Shown here: positions 24,197 to 31,601 of the stretch, one piece after another | Position numbering within the stretch: the first letter of the stretch is position 1 | Layout: each line of letters opens with the position of its first letter | Source of the DNA: an uncultured Collinsella sp. | GTDB lineage: Bacteria; Actinomycetota; Coriobacteriia; Coriobacteriales; Coriobacteriaceae | Assembly: GCA_900541795.1 (NCBI GenBank) | Contig: UQLC01000021.1 | Location: 1 to 35,359, forward strand | Direction of reading: 5' to 3' | DNA: 35,359 bases | Program-made: the position numbers and the translations under genes | Notes under the pieces: model-generated | What the model was told of the DNA's origin: nothing | Database searches by the model: none | What the model saw: the letters and a program-made list of their open reading frames with translations, nothing else

Positions 24197-25462
24197 CTTA
24201 GAGGTCCTCGCGCCAGAAGGGCATGCTCATGCAGCGCGGGCCGCCGCGGCCGCGGGAGAGCTCGGCGGAGGGCACGACGAGAAGGTCCAGGCCCTCCTTG
24301 TACAGCACGTCGTTGGTGACGGTGTTGCGGGCGTAGACGCAGATCTTGCCGGGCTCGACGCACAGGGTGTTGGAGCCGTCGTTCCACTGCTCGCGGGAGG
24401 CCGCGATCGGGTCGCCGCCGCCGCAGGGGATCAGCTTGACCTGGTCGACGCCGGTGGCGTCCTCCAGGACGTGCTCGAGGGTGTCCTCGATCAGGCGGAT
24501 GTTCACGTCGCCCGGGTTCTTGCCGGCGGTCAGCTCGTAGACGCGCAGGGTGCCCATGATGGCGGGGTGGATCGTGAACTTATCGACGTCGATCTGGGTG
24601 AAGACCGTGTCGAGGTGCATGAAGGCGCGCGAGACCGGGATGTCGAAGGCCAGGATGCGCTCGACCTTGGAGTCGGAGTTCCAGAAGATGTTCTGGGCCA
24701 TGACGTCGATCGCGGCGGCCTGGGTGCGCTGGGAGATGCCGACGGCGAGGGTCTTCTCGTTGATGTTCAGCACGTCGCCGCCCTCGGTGTGGAACTGGCA
24801 GTCGCGGCGGAAGTACAGCGAGACGTCCTTGTAGTCGGGGTGGTACTTGAAGACGTACTTGCCGTACAGGGTCTCGCGGTTGCGGGTGACCGAGTACATG
24901 CGGTTGAGGTTGACGCCCTCGCCGACGACCGCGAACGGGTCGCGGGTGAAGTAGAGGTTGGGCATCGGGTCGATGATCAGGTCGGACTCGGACTCGGAGT
25001 TGACCAGGGAGTCGAGGGTCGTGGACGCCGTGAGGGGCATGTCGATCTCGGACTTGGTCATGCCGGCCATGGTCTTCTTGACGAACTCGAGGTTGTCCTC
25101 GATGGAGTCCAGCTTCTCGCGGACGATCTGCGGCATGTGCTGGCCGCGGATGCCGGCCTCGGCGATGTACTGGTCGGTGAACTCGGCGCGGGCGCCGGGG
25201 ACCTGGTCGAACACCTCGGCGACGAGGTTCTCGAGATAGAGGACCTCCACGCCCTGGTCCCTCAGGATCTGGGCGAAGGTGTCGTGCTCCTGCTGCGCGA
25301 CCTCCAGGAACGGGACGTCGTCGAACAGGAGTCGCTCGAGCTCGTCGGGCGGCAGGTTGAGGAGCTCGTCGCCGGGACGGTGCAGGCAGACCTTCCTGAG
25401 CTTGCCGATCTCGGAAGGCACGTGCAGACCTTTCGTCATGGCCTCCTACCTTTCTTTCGGGC
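24197..25462. repeat. arcA repeat, copy 1 of a 1.27-kb direct repeat
   Basis: This block reads as identical to 27286-28551, at a constant offset of 3,089 bases. The translations of overlapping frames on both strands also agree between the copies, which leaves no room for silent differences over most of the length. Identity covers the gene, 23 bases upstream including the ribosome-binding site, and only one base beyond the stop codon. Confidence 0.9.
24198..25439 (-). CDS. arcA: arginine deiminase, copy 1
   Basis: Arginine deiminase hydrolyses arginine to citrulline and ammonia, giving ATP (through carbamate kinase) and acid resistance. The 413-aa protein contains the guanidino-group-modifying signatures: NLYFTRDPFA (FTRDP 164-168), TEGGDVL (219-223), FMHLDTVF with catalytic His275, NDGSNTLCVEPGK, and the nucleophile Cys403 in GGPRCMSMPFW. 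AGGAGG precedes the start. The codon pattern is very GC-rich, using CGG, CCG and TCG more freely than arcB next to it. It is preceded by a long AT-rich region with its own promoter and followed by arcB. An identical copy lies 3,089 bases away. Confidence 0.97.
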   Translation of the reverse strand: MTKGLHVPSEIGKLRKVCLHRPGDELLNLPPDELERLLFDDVPFLEVAQQEHDTFAQILRDQGVEVLYLENLVAEVFDQVPGARAEFTDQYIAEAGIRGQHMPQIVREKLDSIEDNLEFVKKTMAGMTKSEIDMPLTASTTLDSLVNSESESDLIIDPMPNLYFTRDPFAVVGEGVNLNRMYSVTRNRETLYGKYVFKYHPDYKDVSLYFRRDCQFHTEGGDVLNINEKTLAVGISQRTQAAAIDVMAQNIFWNSDSKVERILAFDIPVSRAFMHLDTVFTQIDVDKFTIHPAIMGTLRVYELTAGKNPGDVNIRLIEDTLEHVLEDATGVDQVKLIPCGGGDPIAASREQWNDGSNTLCVEPGKICVYARNTVTNDVLYKEGLDLLVVPSAELSRGRGGPRCMSMPFWREDL

Positions 25463-25521
25463 CCTTGTCAGGGCCGATTCGTTAGCGCCCCTCCGTGTGA
25501 GGCGTTATTGCTGACGACATA

Positions 25522-25590
25522 TTTATATCCAAAATCAGCTCATACTTCCACCTTGCCCCCGAACGGTTTTTTATAGGGGGTGAACGGCAT
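25522..25590 (-). promoter_or_regulatory. arcA copy 1 promoter with a 21-base-spaced repeat pair
   Basis: On the minus strand a GGATATAAAT box (-10 TATAAA, 25527-25522) lies 39 bases after a CCGTTC repeat (25566-25561); a second CCGTTC lies at 25587-25582, exactly 21 bases upstream. No good -35 box is present, as in activator-dependent promoters. The same spacing of repeats and -10 box occurs upstream of arcA copy 2 although the sequence between them has diverged. Confidence 0.6.
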
Positions 25591-25813
25591 ACACATATAC
25601 TTCACGCATGGCACACTTCATCTTAATAAAGCGTATTTACGTGCTTAAACGCGTTTTAATCCTAAAATCAAATGGAACTAAACTTTGTTAAACCATCCTC
25701 AAATTGCATATTTCCAATAAAGCTATGAATAGAATTAGCGGTTCACACCGCGTCTCAACCATTTTCATTTTTATTCAGAAAAAAGTTTGTCCTATTCATT
25801 TCTGATAAATAAA

Positions 25814-25846
25814 TTACCGTTTACCAGACGCTTGATACCGTTCACC
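25814..25846. promoter_or_regulatory. distal inverted repeat pair upstream of arcA copy 1
   Basis: TACCGTTTACC (25815-25825) and TACCGTTCACC (25836-25846) are 21 bases apart, the same spacing as the promoter-proximal pair but on the opposite strand. The 12-mer GATACCGTTCAC (25834-25845) recurs exactly upstream of ppk1/arcA copy 2 at 28981-28992. Confidence 0.5.
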
Positions 25847-25924
25847 GGAAACTCAGTATAAGGCCCAGCGGATACCGCCTCGCTTTACGGCCCCATTTGT
25901 AACAACTTGACTTCTCGGTATAGA

Positions 25925-25963
25925 AAAACGGACCCGCTTCCCCTAGGGAAACGGGTCCGTTTT
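25925..25963. terminator. bidirectional terminator after the aminotransferase gene
   Basis: AAAACGGACCCG (25925-25936) and CGGGTCCGTTTT (25952-25963) pair perfectly, with a further TTCCC/GGGAA pairing inside. T-rich ends flank the stem on both strands. It lies 50 bases past the aminotransferase stop and separates that gene from the arcA copy 1 promoter. Confidence 0.85.
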
Positions 25964-26012
25964 CGATTATCTTCGGCTAATTTGGATAAGGCCCCCGAAG
26001 ACCATCGGAATC

Positions 26013-27137
26013 CTAGCGATCGAACTCCGCCAGTGCCTCGCCCAAAAGCCTCAGGCCCTCGCGCAGAACGTCCTCGCTCGCGCAGTAGCCCAGGCGTGCG
26101 CCGCAGGGAAGCTCAAAACGGCTACCGGGGACCAGCAGCACTCCCCTCTCGGACAGCAGGCGCCTGCAGAACTCCTCGTCATCCTCGGGAATATCCAGCT
26201 GGATAAACGAGGTGGACACGCCCTGCGGGGCCGTCCAGGAAACGCGATGCTGCGTATCGATCCAAGCCTGCGCGATATCGCGGTTGCCAAACACGATCTT
26301 GCGATTGCGCTCGAGAATCTTATCCTTGTGCTCAAGCACATAGGTCGCCAGAGCATCGTTGAACACGCCGCCGCAGATCATGGTGTAATCGCGATAGGTA
26401 CGGATGCGGTTGGACACCTCTTCGTCGGCCACGACCCAGCCCACGCGGGCCGCAGGCGTCGAATAGGTCTTCGACAACGAGTTGGTGACAATGGCCCTCT
26501 CGTACACGTCGACCATCGACATAAAGGACTCAGTGTTTTCGAGCGGCAGATACACCTCGTCGCACAGCACGTAGGCGCCCACCGAACGGGCGATCTCGGC
26601 AATCTGGCCGAGCATATCGGTATCGAGCACCGTACCGATGGGGTTCGATGCGTTGTTTATGCAGATAAGCTTGGTGTTGGGGCGCACCAAGCGCTTGAGT
26701 TCCTCGATATCGGGCTTCCAGCCGAGTTCCTCGCAAAGCTCCCAATACTCGACCTCGGCGCCCAGCGTGCGCGGAATCTCGTAGAGCGGCGCGTAGGTGG
26801 GCCACTCGGCGATAACGTGGTCGCCGGGCTCGACCACGGCCATGATGGCGTTGAGGTTCGCACCTGTGCAGCCATTGGTCTGCAGAATGTGGTCGGGATT
26901 GACCTCCCGACGATACAGCTTGGCAACCACGGCCTTAAACTCCGGCGAGCCCTCGATCCAGCCGTAGTTCATCTTCTCGCGGTCCAAGCGCTCGTAGAAC
27001 GTGGCGCCGTCCTGCTCATCGAGCGCGCGCAGCTCGCCCATGGTGAGCGACGAGATCGTCGACTGGGCGATGTCCCACGTGGCACTTTTCTCCCAAACGT
27101 TGAGCCATTCCTCAACGCCAATCGTCTTGATGTCCAT
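26013..27137 (-). CDS. class I/II PLP-dependent aminotransferase
   Basis: A 374-aa fold-type I PLP enzyme. Visible features are the glycine-rich cofactor loop region NGCTGANLNAIM (about 88-99), Asn165 in NNASNPIGTV, Asp193 in LCDEVYLPLE, and the Schiff-base lysine Lys223 in NSLSKTYSTPAARVGW; an arginine for carboxylate binding is likely in GSRFELPCGARLGYC. The start at 27137 has AAGGAG 8 bases upstream; the open frame extends 18 codons further without support. It lies between the two arcA copies and ends in a strong terminator. The overall sequence style resembles aminotransferases often labelled capreomycidine-synthase-like, and with the arginine context an arginine-derived substrate is possible, but the substrate cannot be read from sequence. 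Confidence 0.85.
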   Translation of the reverse strand: MDIKTIGVEEWLNVWEKSATWDIAQSTISSLTMGELRALDEQDGATFYERLDREKMNYGWIEGSPEFKAVVAKLYRREVNPDHILQTNGCTGANLNAIMAVVEPGDHVIAEWPTYAPLYEIPRTLGAEVEYWELCEELGWKPDIEELKRLVRPNTKLICINNASNPIGTVLDTDMLGQIAEIARSVGAYVLCDEVYLPLENTESFMSMVDVYERAIVTNSLSKTYSTPAARVGWVVADEEVSNRIRTYRDYTMICGGVFNDALATYVLEHKDKILERNRKIVFGNRDIAQAWIDTQHRVSWTAPQGVSTSFIQLDIPEDDEEFCRRLLSERGVLLVPGSRFELPCGARLGYCASEDVLREGLRLLGEALAEFDR

Positions 27138-27192
27138 GGCCAAGCTCCTTACAAAAGCAGTCATCCAATCGTGTTGACGTCCCTCATACAAG

Positions 27193-27226
27193 ATTGGGGC
27201 GGTGCGAAAACCCGCACCGCCCCAAT
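27193..27226 (-). terminator. strong hairpin between arcA copy 2 and the aminotransferase
   Basis: ATTGGGGCGGTGC (27193-27205) and GCACCGCCCCAAT (27214-27226) form a perfect 13-bp stem. On the minus strand it is followed by CTTGTATG, a poor T run, so it may be a partial terminator that lets some arcA transcripts continue into the aminotransferase gene. Confidence 0.55.
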
Positions 27227-27285
27227 GGGAGACATCTAATGGCAGCTAGATGTATGTATTATGACCTGTACGGGTCCTGAAAGAC

Positions 27286-28551
27286 CTTAGAGGTCCTCGC
27301 GCCAGAAGGGCATGCTCATGCAGCGCGGGCCGCCGCGGCCGCGGGAGAGCTCGGCGGAGGGCACGACGAGAAGGTCCAGGCCCTCCTTGTACAGCACGTC
27401 GTTGGTGACGGTGTTGCGGGCGTAGACGCAGATCTTGCCGGGCTCGACGCACAGGGTGTTGGAGCCGTCGTTCCACTGCTCGCGGGAGGCCGCGATCGGG
27501 TCGCCGCCGCCGCAGGGGATCAGCTTGACCTGGTCGACGCCGGTGGCGTCCTCCAGGACGTGCTCGAGGGTGTCCTCGATCAGGCGGATGTTCACGTCGC
27601 CCGGGTTCTTGCCGGCGGTCAGCTCGTAGACGCGCAGGGTGCCCATGATGGCGGGGTGGATCGTGAACTTATCGACGTCGATCTGGGTGAAGACCGTGTC
27701 GAGGTGCATGAAGGCGCGCGAGACCGGGATGTCGAAGGCCAGGATGCGCTCGACCTTGGAGTCGGAGTTCCAGAAGATGTTCTGGGCCATGACGTCGATC
27801 GCGGCGGCCTGGGTGCGCTGGGAGATGCCGACGGCGAGGGTCTTCTCGTTGATGTTCAGCACGTCGCCGCCCTCGGTGTGGAACTGGCAGTCGCGGCGGA
27901 AGTACAGCGAGACGTCCTTGTAGTCGGGGTGGTACTTGAAGACGTACTTGCCGTACAGGGTCTCGCGGTTGCGGGTGACCGAGTACATGCGGTTGAGGTT
28001 GACGCCCTCGCCGACGACCGCGAACGGGTCGCGGGTGAAGTAGAGGTTGGGCATCGGGTCGATGATCAGGTCGGACTCGGACTCGGAGTTGACCAGGGAG
28101 TCGAGGGTCGTGGACGCCGTGAGGGGCATGTCGATCTCGGACTTGGTCATGCCGGCCATGGTCTTCTTGACGAACTCGAGGTTGTCCTCGATGGAGTCCA
28201 GCTTCTCGCGGACGATCTGCGGCATGTGCTGGCCGCGGATGCCGGCCTCGGCGATGTACTGGTCGGTGAACTCGGCGCGGGCGCCGGGGACCTGGTCGAA
28301 CACCTCGGCGACGAGGTTCTCGAGATAGAGGACCTCCACGCCCTGGTCCCTCAGGATCTGGGCGAAGGTGTCGTGCTCCTGCTGCGCGACCTCCAGGAAC
28401 GGGACGTCGTCGAACAGGAGTCGCTCGAGCTCGTCGGGCGGCAGGTTGAGGAGCTCGTCGCCGGGACGGTGCAGGCAGACCTTCCTGAGCTTGCCGATCT
28501 CGGAAGGCACGTGCAGACCTTTCGTCATGGCCTCCTACCTTTCTTTCGGGC
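27286..28551. repeat. arcA repeat, copy 2 of a 1.27-kb direct repeat
   Basis: Second copy of the block at 24197-25462, in the same orientation. The flanks differ from those of copy 1 on both sides, so this is not a simple duplicated contig end. Confidence 0.9.
27287..28528 (-). CDS. arcA: arginine deiminase, copy 2
   Basis: Identical in protein sequence to copy 1 (413 aa) and, as far as I can read, identical in DNA. All catalytic residues are intact (FTRDP 164-168, His275, Cys403), so both copies should be active. It is the first gene of the arginine locus in transcription order, divergent from ppk1, with its own AT-rich upstream region. The upstream region is recognisably related to that of copy 1 but has many substitutions, which points to gene conversion or selection keeping the coding parts the same. 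A strong hairpin separates it from the aminotransferase gene. Confidence 0.97.
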   Translation of the reverse strand: MTKGLHVPSEIGKLRKVCLHRPGDELLNLPPDELERLLFDDVPFLEVAQQEHDTFAQILRDQGVEVLYLENLVAEVFDQVPGARAEFTDQYIAEAGIRGQHMPQIVREKLDSIEDNLEFVKKTMAGMTKSEIDMPLTASTTLDSLVNSESESDLIIDPMPNLYFTRDPFAVVGEGVNLNRMYSVTRNRETLYGKYVFKYHPDYKDVSLYFRRDCQFHTEGGDVLNINEKTLAVGISQRTQAAAIDVMAQNIFWNSDSKVERILAFDIPVSRAFMHLDTVFTQIDVDKFTIHPAIMGTLRVYELTAGKNPGDVNIRLIEDTLEHVLEDATGVDQVKLIPCGGGDPIAASREQWNDGSNTLCVEPGKICVYARNTVTNDVLYKEGLDLLVVPSAELSRGRGGPRCMSMPFWREDL

Positions 28552-28610
28552 CTTACTGGCCGAATGTATCAGCGCCCCTCCGTATGGGACGCTGCTTGCT
28601 GACAGCTCTA

Positions 28611-28680
28611 GTTATATCCAAAAACCACCTGCAATTCCACCTCGCCCCCGAACGGTCAGCAAAGTGCGATGAACGGTATA
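28611..28680 (-). promoter_or_regulatory. arcA copy 2 promoter with a 21-base-spaced repeat pair
   Basis: On the minus strand the -10-like TATAAC (28616-28611, in GGATATAAC) lies 39 bases after CCGTTC (28655-28650), and a second CCGTTC is at 28676-28671, 21 bases upstream. Distances match copy 1 exactly. The bases between the two repeats are almost unrelated between copies, so the repeats themselves appear to be what is conserved. Confidence 0.6.
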
Positions 28681-28980
28681 TCTCATATGATTCCCCCATG
28701 ATGCACTTCGGTTCTCTAAAGCAGGTTTTCAAAGGTAAATGTTCTTTTTTCTAAGGAATTAAGCTAGATTGCACAAATATTTTCATGTTTAGGAATTGCA
28801 TAGCTAAAACGGTTTTCTGCATATATATGTCGTTTGTTCATGATTCAATTTGGATTCGATTATATTCAGCTCGCAATCATTCTTATTCATACATCCTCAC
28901 CAATTGAGTATGGATATAGATTGTTTCTAAACGAGTTGGGCAGTTAGTTGCATGCCTTGGCAGCGTAAGAAGTAGGTAAA

Positions 28981-28992
28981 GATACCGTTCAC
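28981..28992. promoter_or_regulatory. distal inverted copy of the arc repeat motif
   Basis: GATACCGTTCAC, identical to 25834-25845 and inverted relative to the arcA copy 2 pair. It lies about 40 bases upstream of the candidate ppk1 -35 box, so it could serve either arcA copy 2 or ppk1. No clear partner repeat 21 bases away was found. Confidence 0.4.
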
Positions 28993-29022
28993 GCAATACG
29001 TCCGTGCCACAGGTCGACTAAA

Positions 29023-29050
29023 TTGAGACAATAGTGAATAGTGTTAGGCT
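29023..29050 (+). promoter_or_regulatory. candidate ppk1 promoter
   Basis: TTGAGA (29023-29028) and TAGGCT (29045-29050) are separated by 16 bases, about 30 bases before the chosen ppk1 start. The -10 match is modest. Confidence 0.35.
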
Positions 29051-29079
29051 ACCGTCCCCTGTGGGGACTGAACGGACAG

Positions 29080-31488
29080 ATGCATATGCCGAGCAAAATC
29101 GAAAAGAAGCAAGCCGCCGCAAAGCTGCGCAAACCGCCGCGCGACTTCTCATACACGCAAAACCGAGAGCTCAGCTGGCTACGCTTTGACAACCGCGTGC
29201 TCGACGAAGCCTTCGACGAAACCGTTCCGTTATTCGAGCGACTAAAGTTCGTCTCGATCTTCGAGTCCAACCTCGATGAGTTCCTCATGGTGCGCGTGGG
29301 CGGCCTGTCCGATCTGGCGGAGCTCAAAAAACAACCTGTCGACAACAAGAGCAATATGACCGCCTCCGAACAGGTCGATGCTGTCATGGCCGAAATGCCC
29401 GGGCTCCTTACCCGTTGGGAGTCCATCTTTAAGAGCATCGAGGGCAAGCTCGACACCTTGGGCGTTCACCGCGCCCACATCGATTCGCTTACGCCCGAGG
29501 AGCGTACCTTTGTAACCCGCTACTTCCAGGCCTACGTGTCGCCGGTCATCTCGCCGCTGGTCATCGATCCTCGCCACCCCTTCCCCAACCTGCGCAACGG
29601 CGCGCTCTATCTGGCCTGTGGTCTGGACGGCGCCACCGACGAGGAGAGCCTACTGGGCCTTATCGAGATTCCCGCCTCGATGAACCGCGTGGTCGAGATC
29701 CCCTCGCCCACCGGCACCTACTCCTACATCTTGCTCGAGGACGTCATCCTCGCCTGCCTGGACAGCTGCTTTGGCTCCTATAAGCCGCTGGATCGTGCGC
29801 TGATCCGCGTCACCCGCAACGCCGACATCGATCCGGACGGCGAGGGCGTCGAAGAGGAAGAGGACTACCGCCAGCACATGAAGCGCATTCTCAAGAAGCG
29901 CCTGCGCCTGCAGCCGGTAGTGCTCGCGGTCTCGGGGTCGCTCGAGAAGGCGACGCTCAAGACTATCCGCAAGGCGCTCGAGCTTTCGCGCCGCTCTGTC
30001 TTTACCTGCGATATCCCGCTCAACCTGGGCTACGTCTTTGGCATTGAGGGCAAGATTCCCGAGCACCTGCGCAACGAGCTCCTCTTTACGCCGTTTAAGC
30101 CACAGCCCAACCCCACCATCGACATGACCCGCTCCATCCGCGAGCAGGTGCTGCAGCACGACAAGCTGCTCTTCTACCCTTACGAGGCCATGAATCCGTT
30201 CCTGGATCTGGTACACGAGGCAGCCTACGATCCCGAGTGCATCTCGTTGCGCATCACGCTCTACCGCGTGGCCAAGCAGAGCCGCCTATGCGAGTCGCTG
30301 ATCGATGCCGCCGAGAACGGCAAAGAGGTCACGGTGCTCATGGAGCTCCGCGCCCGCTTTGACGAGCAGAACAACATCGAGTGGGCCGAGCGTCTGGAAG
30401 AGGCAGGCTGCACCGTCATCTACGGCTCCGAAGGCTTTAAGTGCCACTCCAAGATCTGCCAGCTCACCTATCGCGAGGGCATGGCGCTCACCCGCCTCAC
30501 GCTTTTGGGCACCGGCAACTTTAACGAGAAGACGGCCAAACTCTACAGCGACTTTATGCTCATGACAGCCCATCCCGGCATCGGTGAAGACGCCAACCTG
30601 TTCTTCCGCAATCTGTCGCTGGGCAACCTGCGCGGCGACTACCGCTTCCTGGGTGTGGCGCCCGTCGGACTGAAACCGCTCATCATGCGCGGGCTTGACC
30701 GCGAGATCCAGCGCGCCCTTGCCGGCGAGCCCGCCCGCGTGTTCTTTAAGCTCAACTCACTGACCGACCGCGAGGTTATCGACAAGATCGCCGAGGCATC
30801 GTGTGCCGGCGTGCGCGTAGACATGATCATCCGCGGCATCTCGTGCCTCAAGCCCGGTGTTCCGGGCAAGACCGAGAACGTGCATGTCCGCTCCATCGTC
30901 GGACGCTTTTTGGAGCACGCGCGCGTCTATGCTTTCGGCGTGGACTCGGACATGATTTACCTGAGCTCGGCAGACATGATGACGCGCAACACCGAGCACC
31001 GCGTGGAGATTGCCTTCCCCGTGCTCGACCCCACCTGCCGCGCTCTGGTGCACGAGTACATGGGCATGCAGCTGCGCGACAACGTGAAGGCCCGCAGCCT
31101 CACGAGCGACGGCACCTGGGTCCCCGTGGAGCGTGCAGAGGGTGAGAAACCCTTCAACTCACAGGAAGCCCTGCTGGAGCGCGCCTATCGCAACGCCGAG
31201 GCCGCGCCCGAGCCCGTCATTGAGGCGGAACCTGCCTCCGAGGCCGAGCCGCAGCCAGTAGCACCCAAGGTCCAAGAGGTCCAGGCGACCGTCATTGAGC
31301 CCGAGCCTGCACCTGCACCTCAGCCCGATCCGCAGGTCACCAAGCCCGCACCCGAGACGAGCGCCCGTCGCGATAAGCCCGCTGGCAAGACCAAGGCCAT
31401 CGAGCGCCATCGCCCCGGCCGCGTGCGCATGGGCCTGGGTCTGATCGGCCTGGGTCTTAAGACGCTCATTACCGGCAAGACGAAATAG
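29080..31488 (+). CDS. ppk1: polyphosphate kinase 1
   Basis: PPK1 reversibly makes inorganic polyphosphate from ATP. The protein (802 aa from this ATG) has the N-terminal domain (RELSWLRFDNRVLDEA, FVSIFESNLDEFLMVRV), the middle domain, and two phospholipase-D-like C-terminal domains. The phospho-accepting histidine is His456 in EGFKCHSKICQL and the second conserved histidine is His613 in VGRFLEHARVYAFG. LGTGNFNEKTAKLYSDF is also typical. Beyond residue about 705 there is an unusual tail of about 95 residues rich in Ala, Pro and Glu, then a basic stretch and a glycine/leucine-rich end (MGLGLIGLGLKTLITG). The start is uncertain: the ATG six bases later or the GTG at 29041 are possible, and ribosome-binding sites are weak. 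Confidence 0.96.
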   Translation: MHMPSKIEKKQAAAKLRKPPRDFSYTQNRELSWLRFDNRVLDEAFDETVPLFERLKFVSIFESNLDEFLMVRVGGLSDLAELKKQPVDNKSNMTASEQVDAVMAEMPGLLTRWESIFKSIEGKLDTLGVHRAHIDSLTPEERTFVTRYFQAYVSPVISPLVIDPRHPFPNLRNGALYLACGLDGATDEESLLGLIEIPASMNRVVEIPSPTGTYSYILLEDVILACLDSCFGSYKPLDRALIRVTRNADIDPDGEGVEEEEDYRQHMKRILKKRLRLQPVVLAVSGSLEKATLKTIRKALELSRRSVFTCDIPLNLGYVFGIEGKIPEHLRNELLFTPFKPQPNPTIDMTRSIREQVLQHDKLLFYPYEAMNPFLDLVHEAAYDPECISLRITLYRVAKQSRLCESLIDAAENGKEVTVLMELRARFDEQNNIEWAERLEEAGCTVIYGSEGFKCHSKICQLTYREGMALTRLTLLGTGNFNEKTAKLYSDFMLMTAHPGIGEDANLFFRNLSLGNLRGDYRFLGVAPVGLKPLIMRGLDREIQRALAGEPARVFFKLNSLTDREVIDKIAEASCAGVRVDMIIRGISCLKPGVPGKTENVHVRSIVGRFLEHARVYAFGVDSDMIYLSSADMMTRNTEHRVEIAFPVLDPTCRALVHEYMGMQLRDNVKARSLTSDGTWVPVERAEGEKPFNSQEALLERAYRNAEAAPEPVIEAEPASEAEPQPVAPKVQEVQATVIEPEPAPAPQPDPQVTKPAPETSARRDKPAGKTKAIERHRPGRVRMGLGLIGLGLKTLITGKTK

Positions 31489-31490
31489 TC

Positions 31491-31516
31491 GTTTGTAGAA
31501 GCAGTTTGTAGAAGCG
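31491..31516 (+). repeat. 13-base tandem repeat after ppk1
   Basis: GTTTGTAGAAGCA at 31491-31503 is followed directly by GTTTGTAGAAGCG at 31504-31516. It starts 3 bases after the ppk1 stop and runs into the terminator stem, so it looks like a small local duplication. Confidence 0.7.
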
Positions 31517-31555
31517 CCCCGCATTTGAGGAAAGCCTCGGATACGGGGCGCTTTT
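31512..31555 (+). terminator. intrinsic terminator after ppk1
   Basis: AAGCGCCCCG (31512-31521) pairs with CGGGGCGCTT (31544-31553), with an inner GAGG/CCTC stem, and is followed by TTTTCC. Confidence 0.85.
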
Positions 31556-31601
31556 CCCTGCTACCATGGTGCGAACAACAACGCGAATGACAGGCAGGAA
31601 T

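Larger units (their letters stand above)
25440..26012. other. AT-rich regulatory stretch upstream of arcA copy 1
   Basis: About 570 bases without a credible gene. The part next to arcA holds a leader with a small hairpin (GGCCCT-GACA-AGGGCC on the minus strand) just before the ribosome-binding site, the promoter, and the repeat pair described separately. The middle (about 25600-25810) is strongly AT-rich with runs of T and A. The far part carries an inverted repeat pair and the aminotransferase terminator. Confidence 0.6.
28529..29079. other. AT-rich divergent regulatory stretch between arcA copy 2 and ppk1
   Basis: About 550 bases with no credible gene. The arcA side carries a leader that can fold near the ribosome-binding site (GGCC-AGTAA-GGCC on the minus strand) and a stronger hairpin AGCGTCCC/GGGGCGCT. 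The arcA promoter and repeat pair follow. The middle (about 28690-28970) is AT-rich without recognised signals. The ppk1 side has the distal GATACCGTTCAC copy, a candidate promoter, and a GTCCCC-TGT-GGGGAC hairpin (29054-29068) just before ppk1. Confidence 0.6.

Noticed and set aside
23091..25514. 807-codon open frame on the plus strand
   Set aside because: Antisense to arcB and arcA; Val/Leu/Asp/Gly repetition is typical of a shadow frame and no domain is visible.
24197..28551. arcA duplication as an assembly artefact
   Set aside because: Both flanks of the two copies are different and each copy has its own complete, diverged promoter region, so a collapsed or repeated contig end is unlikely, although only long reads would settle it.
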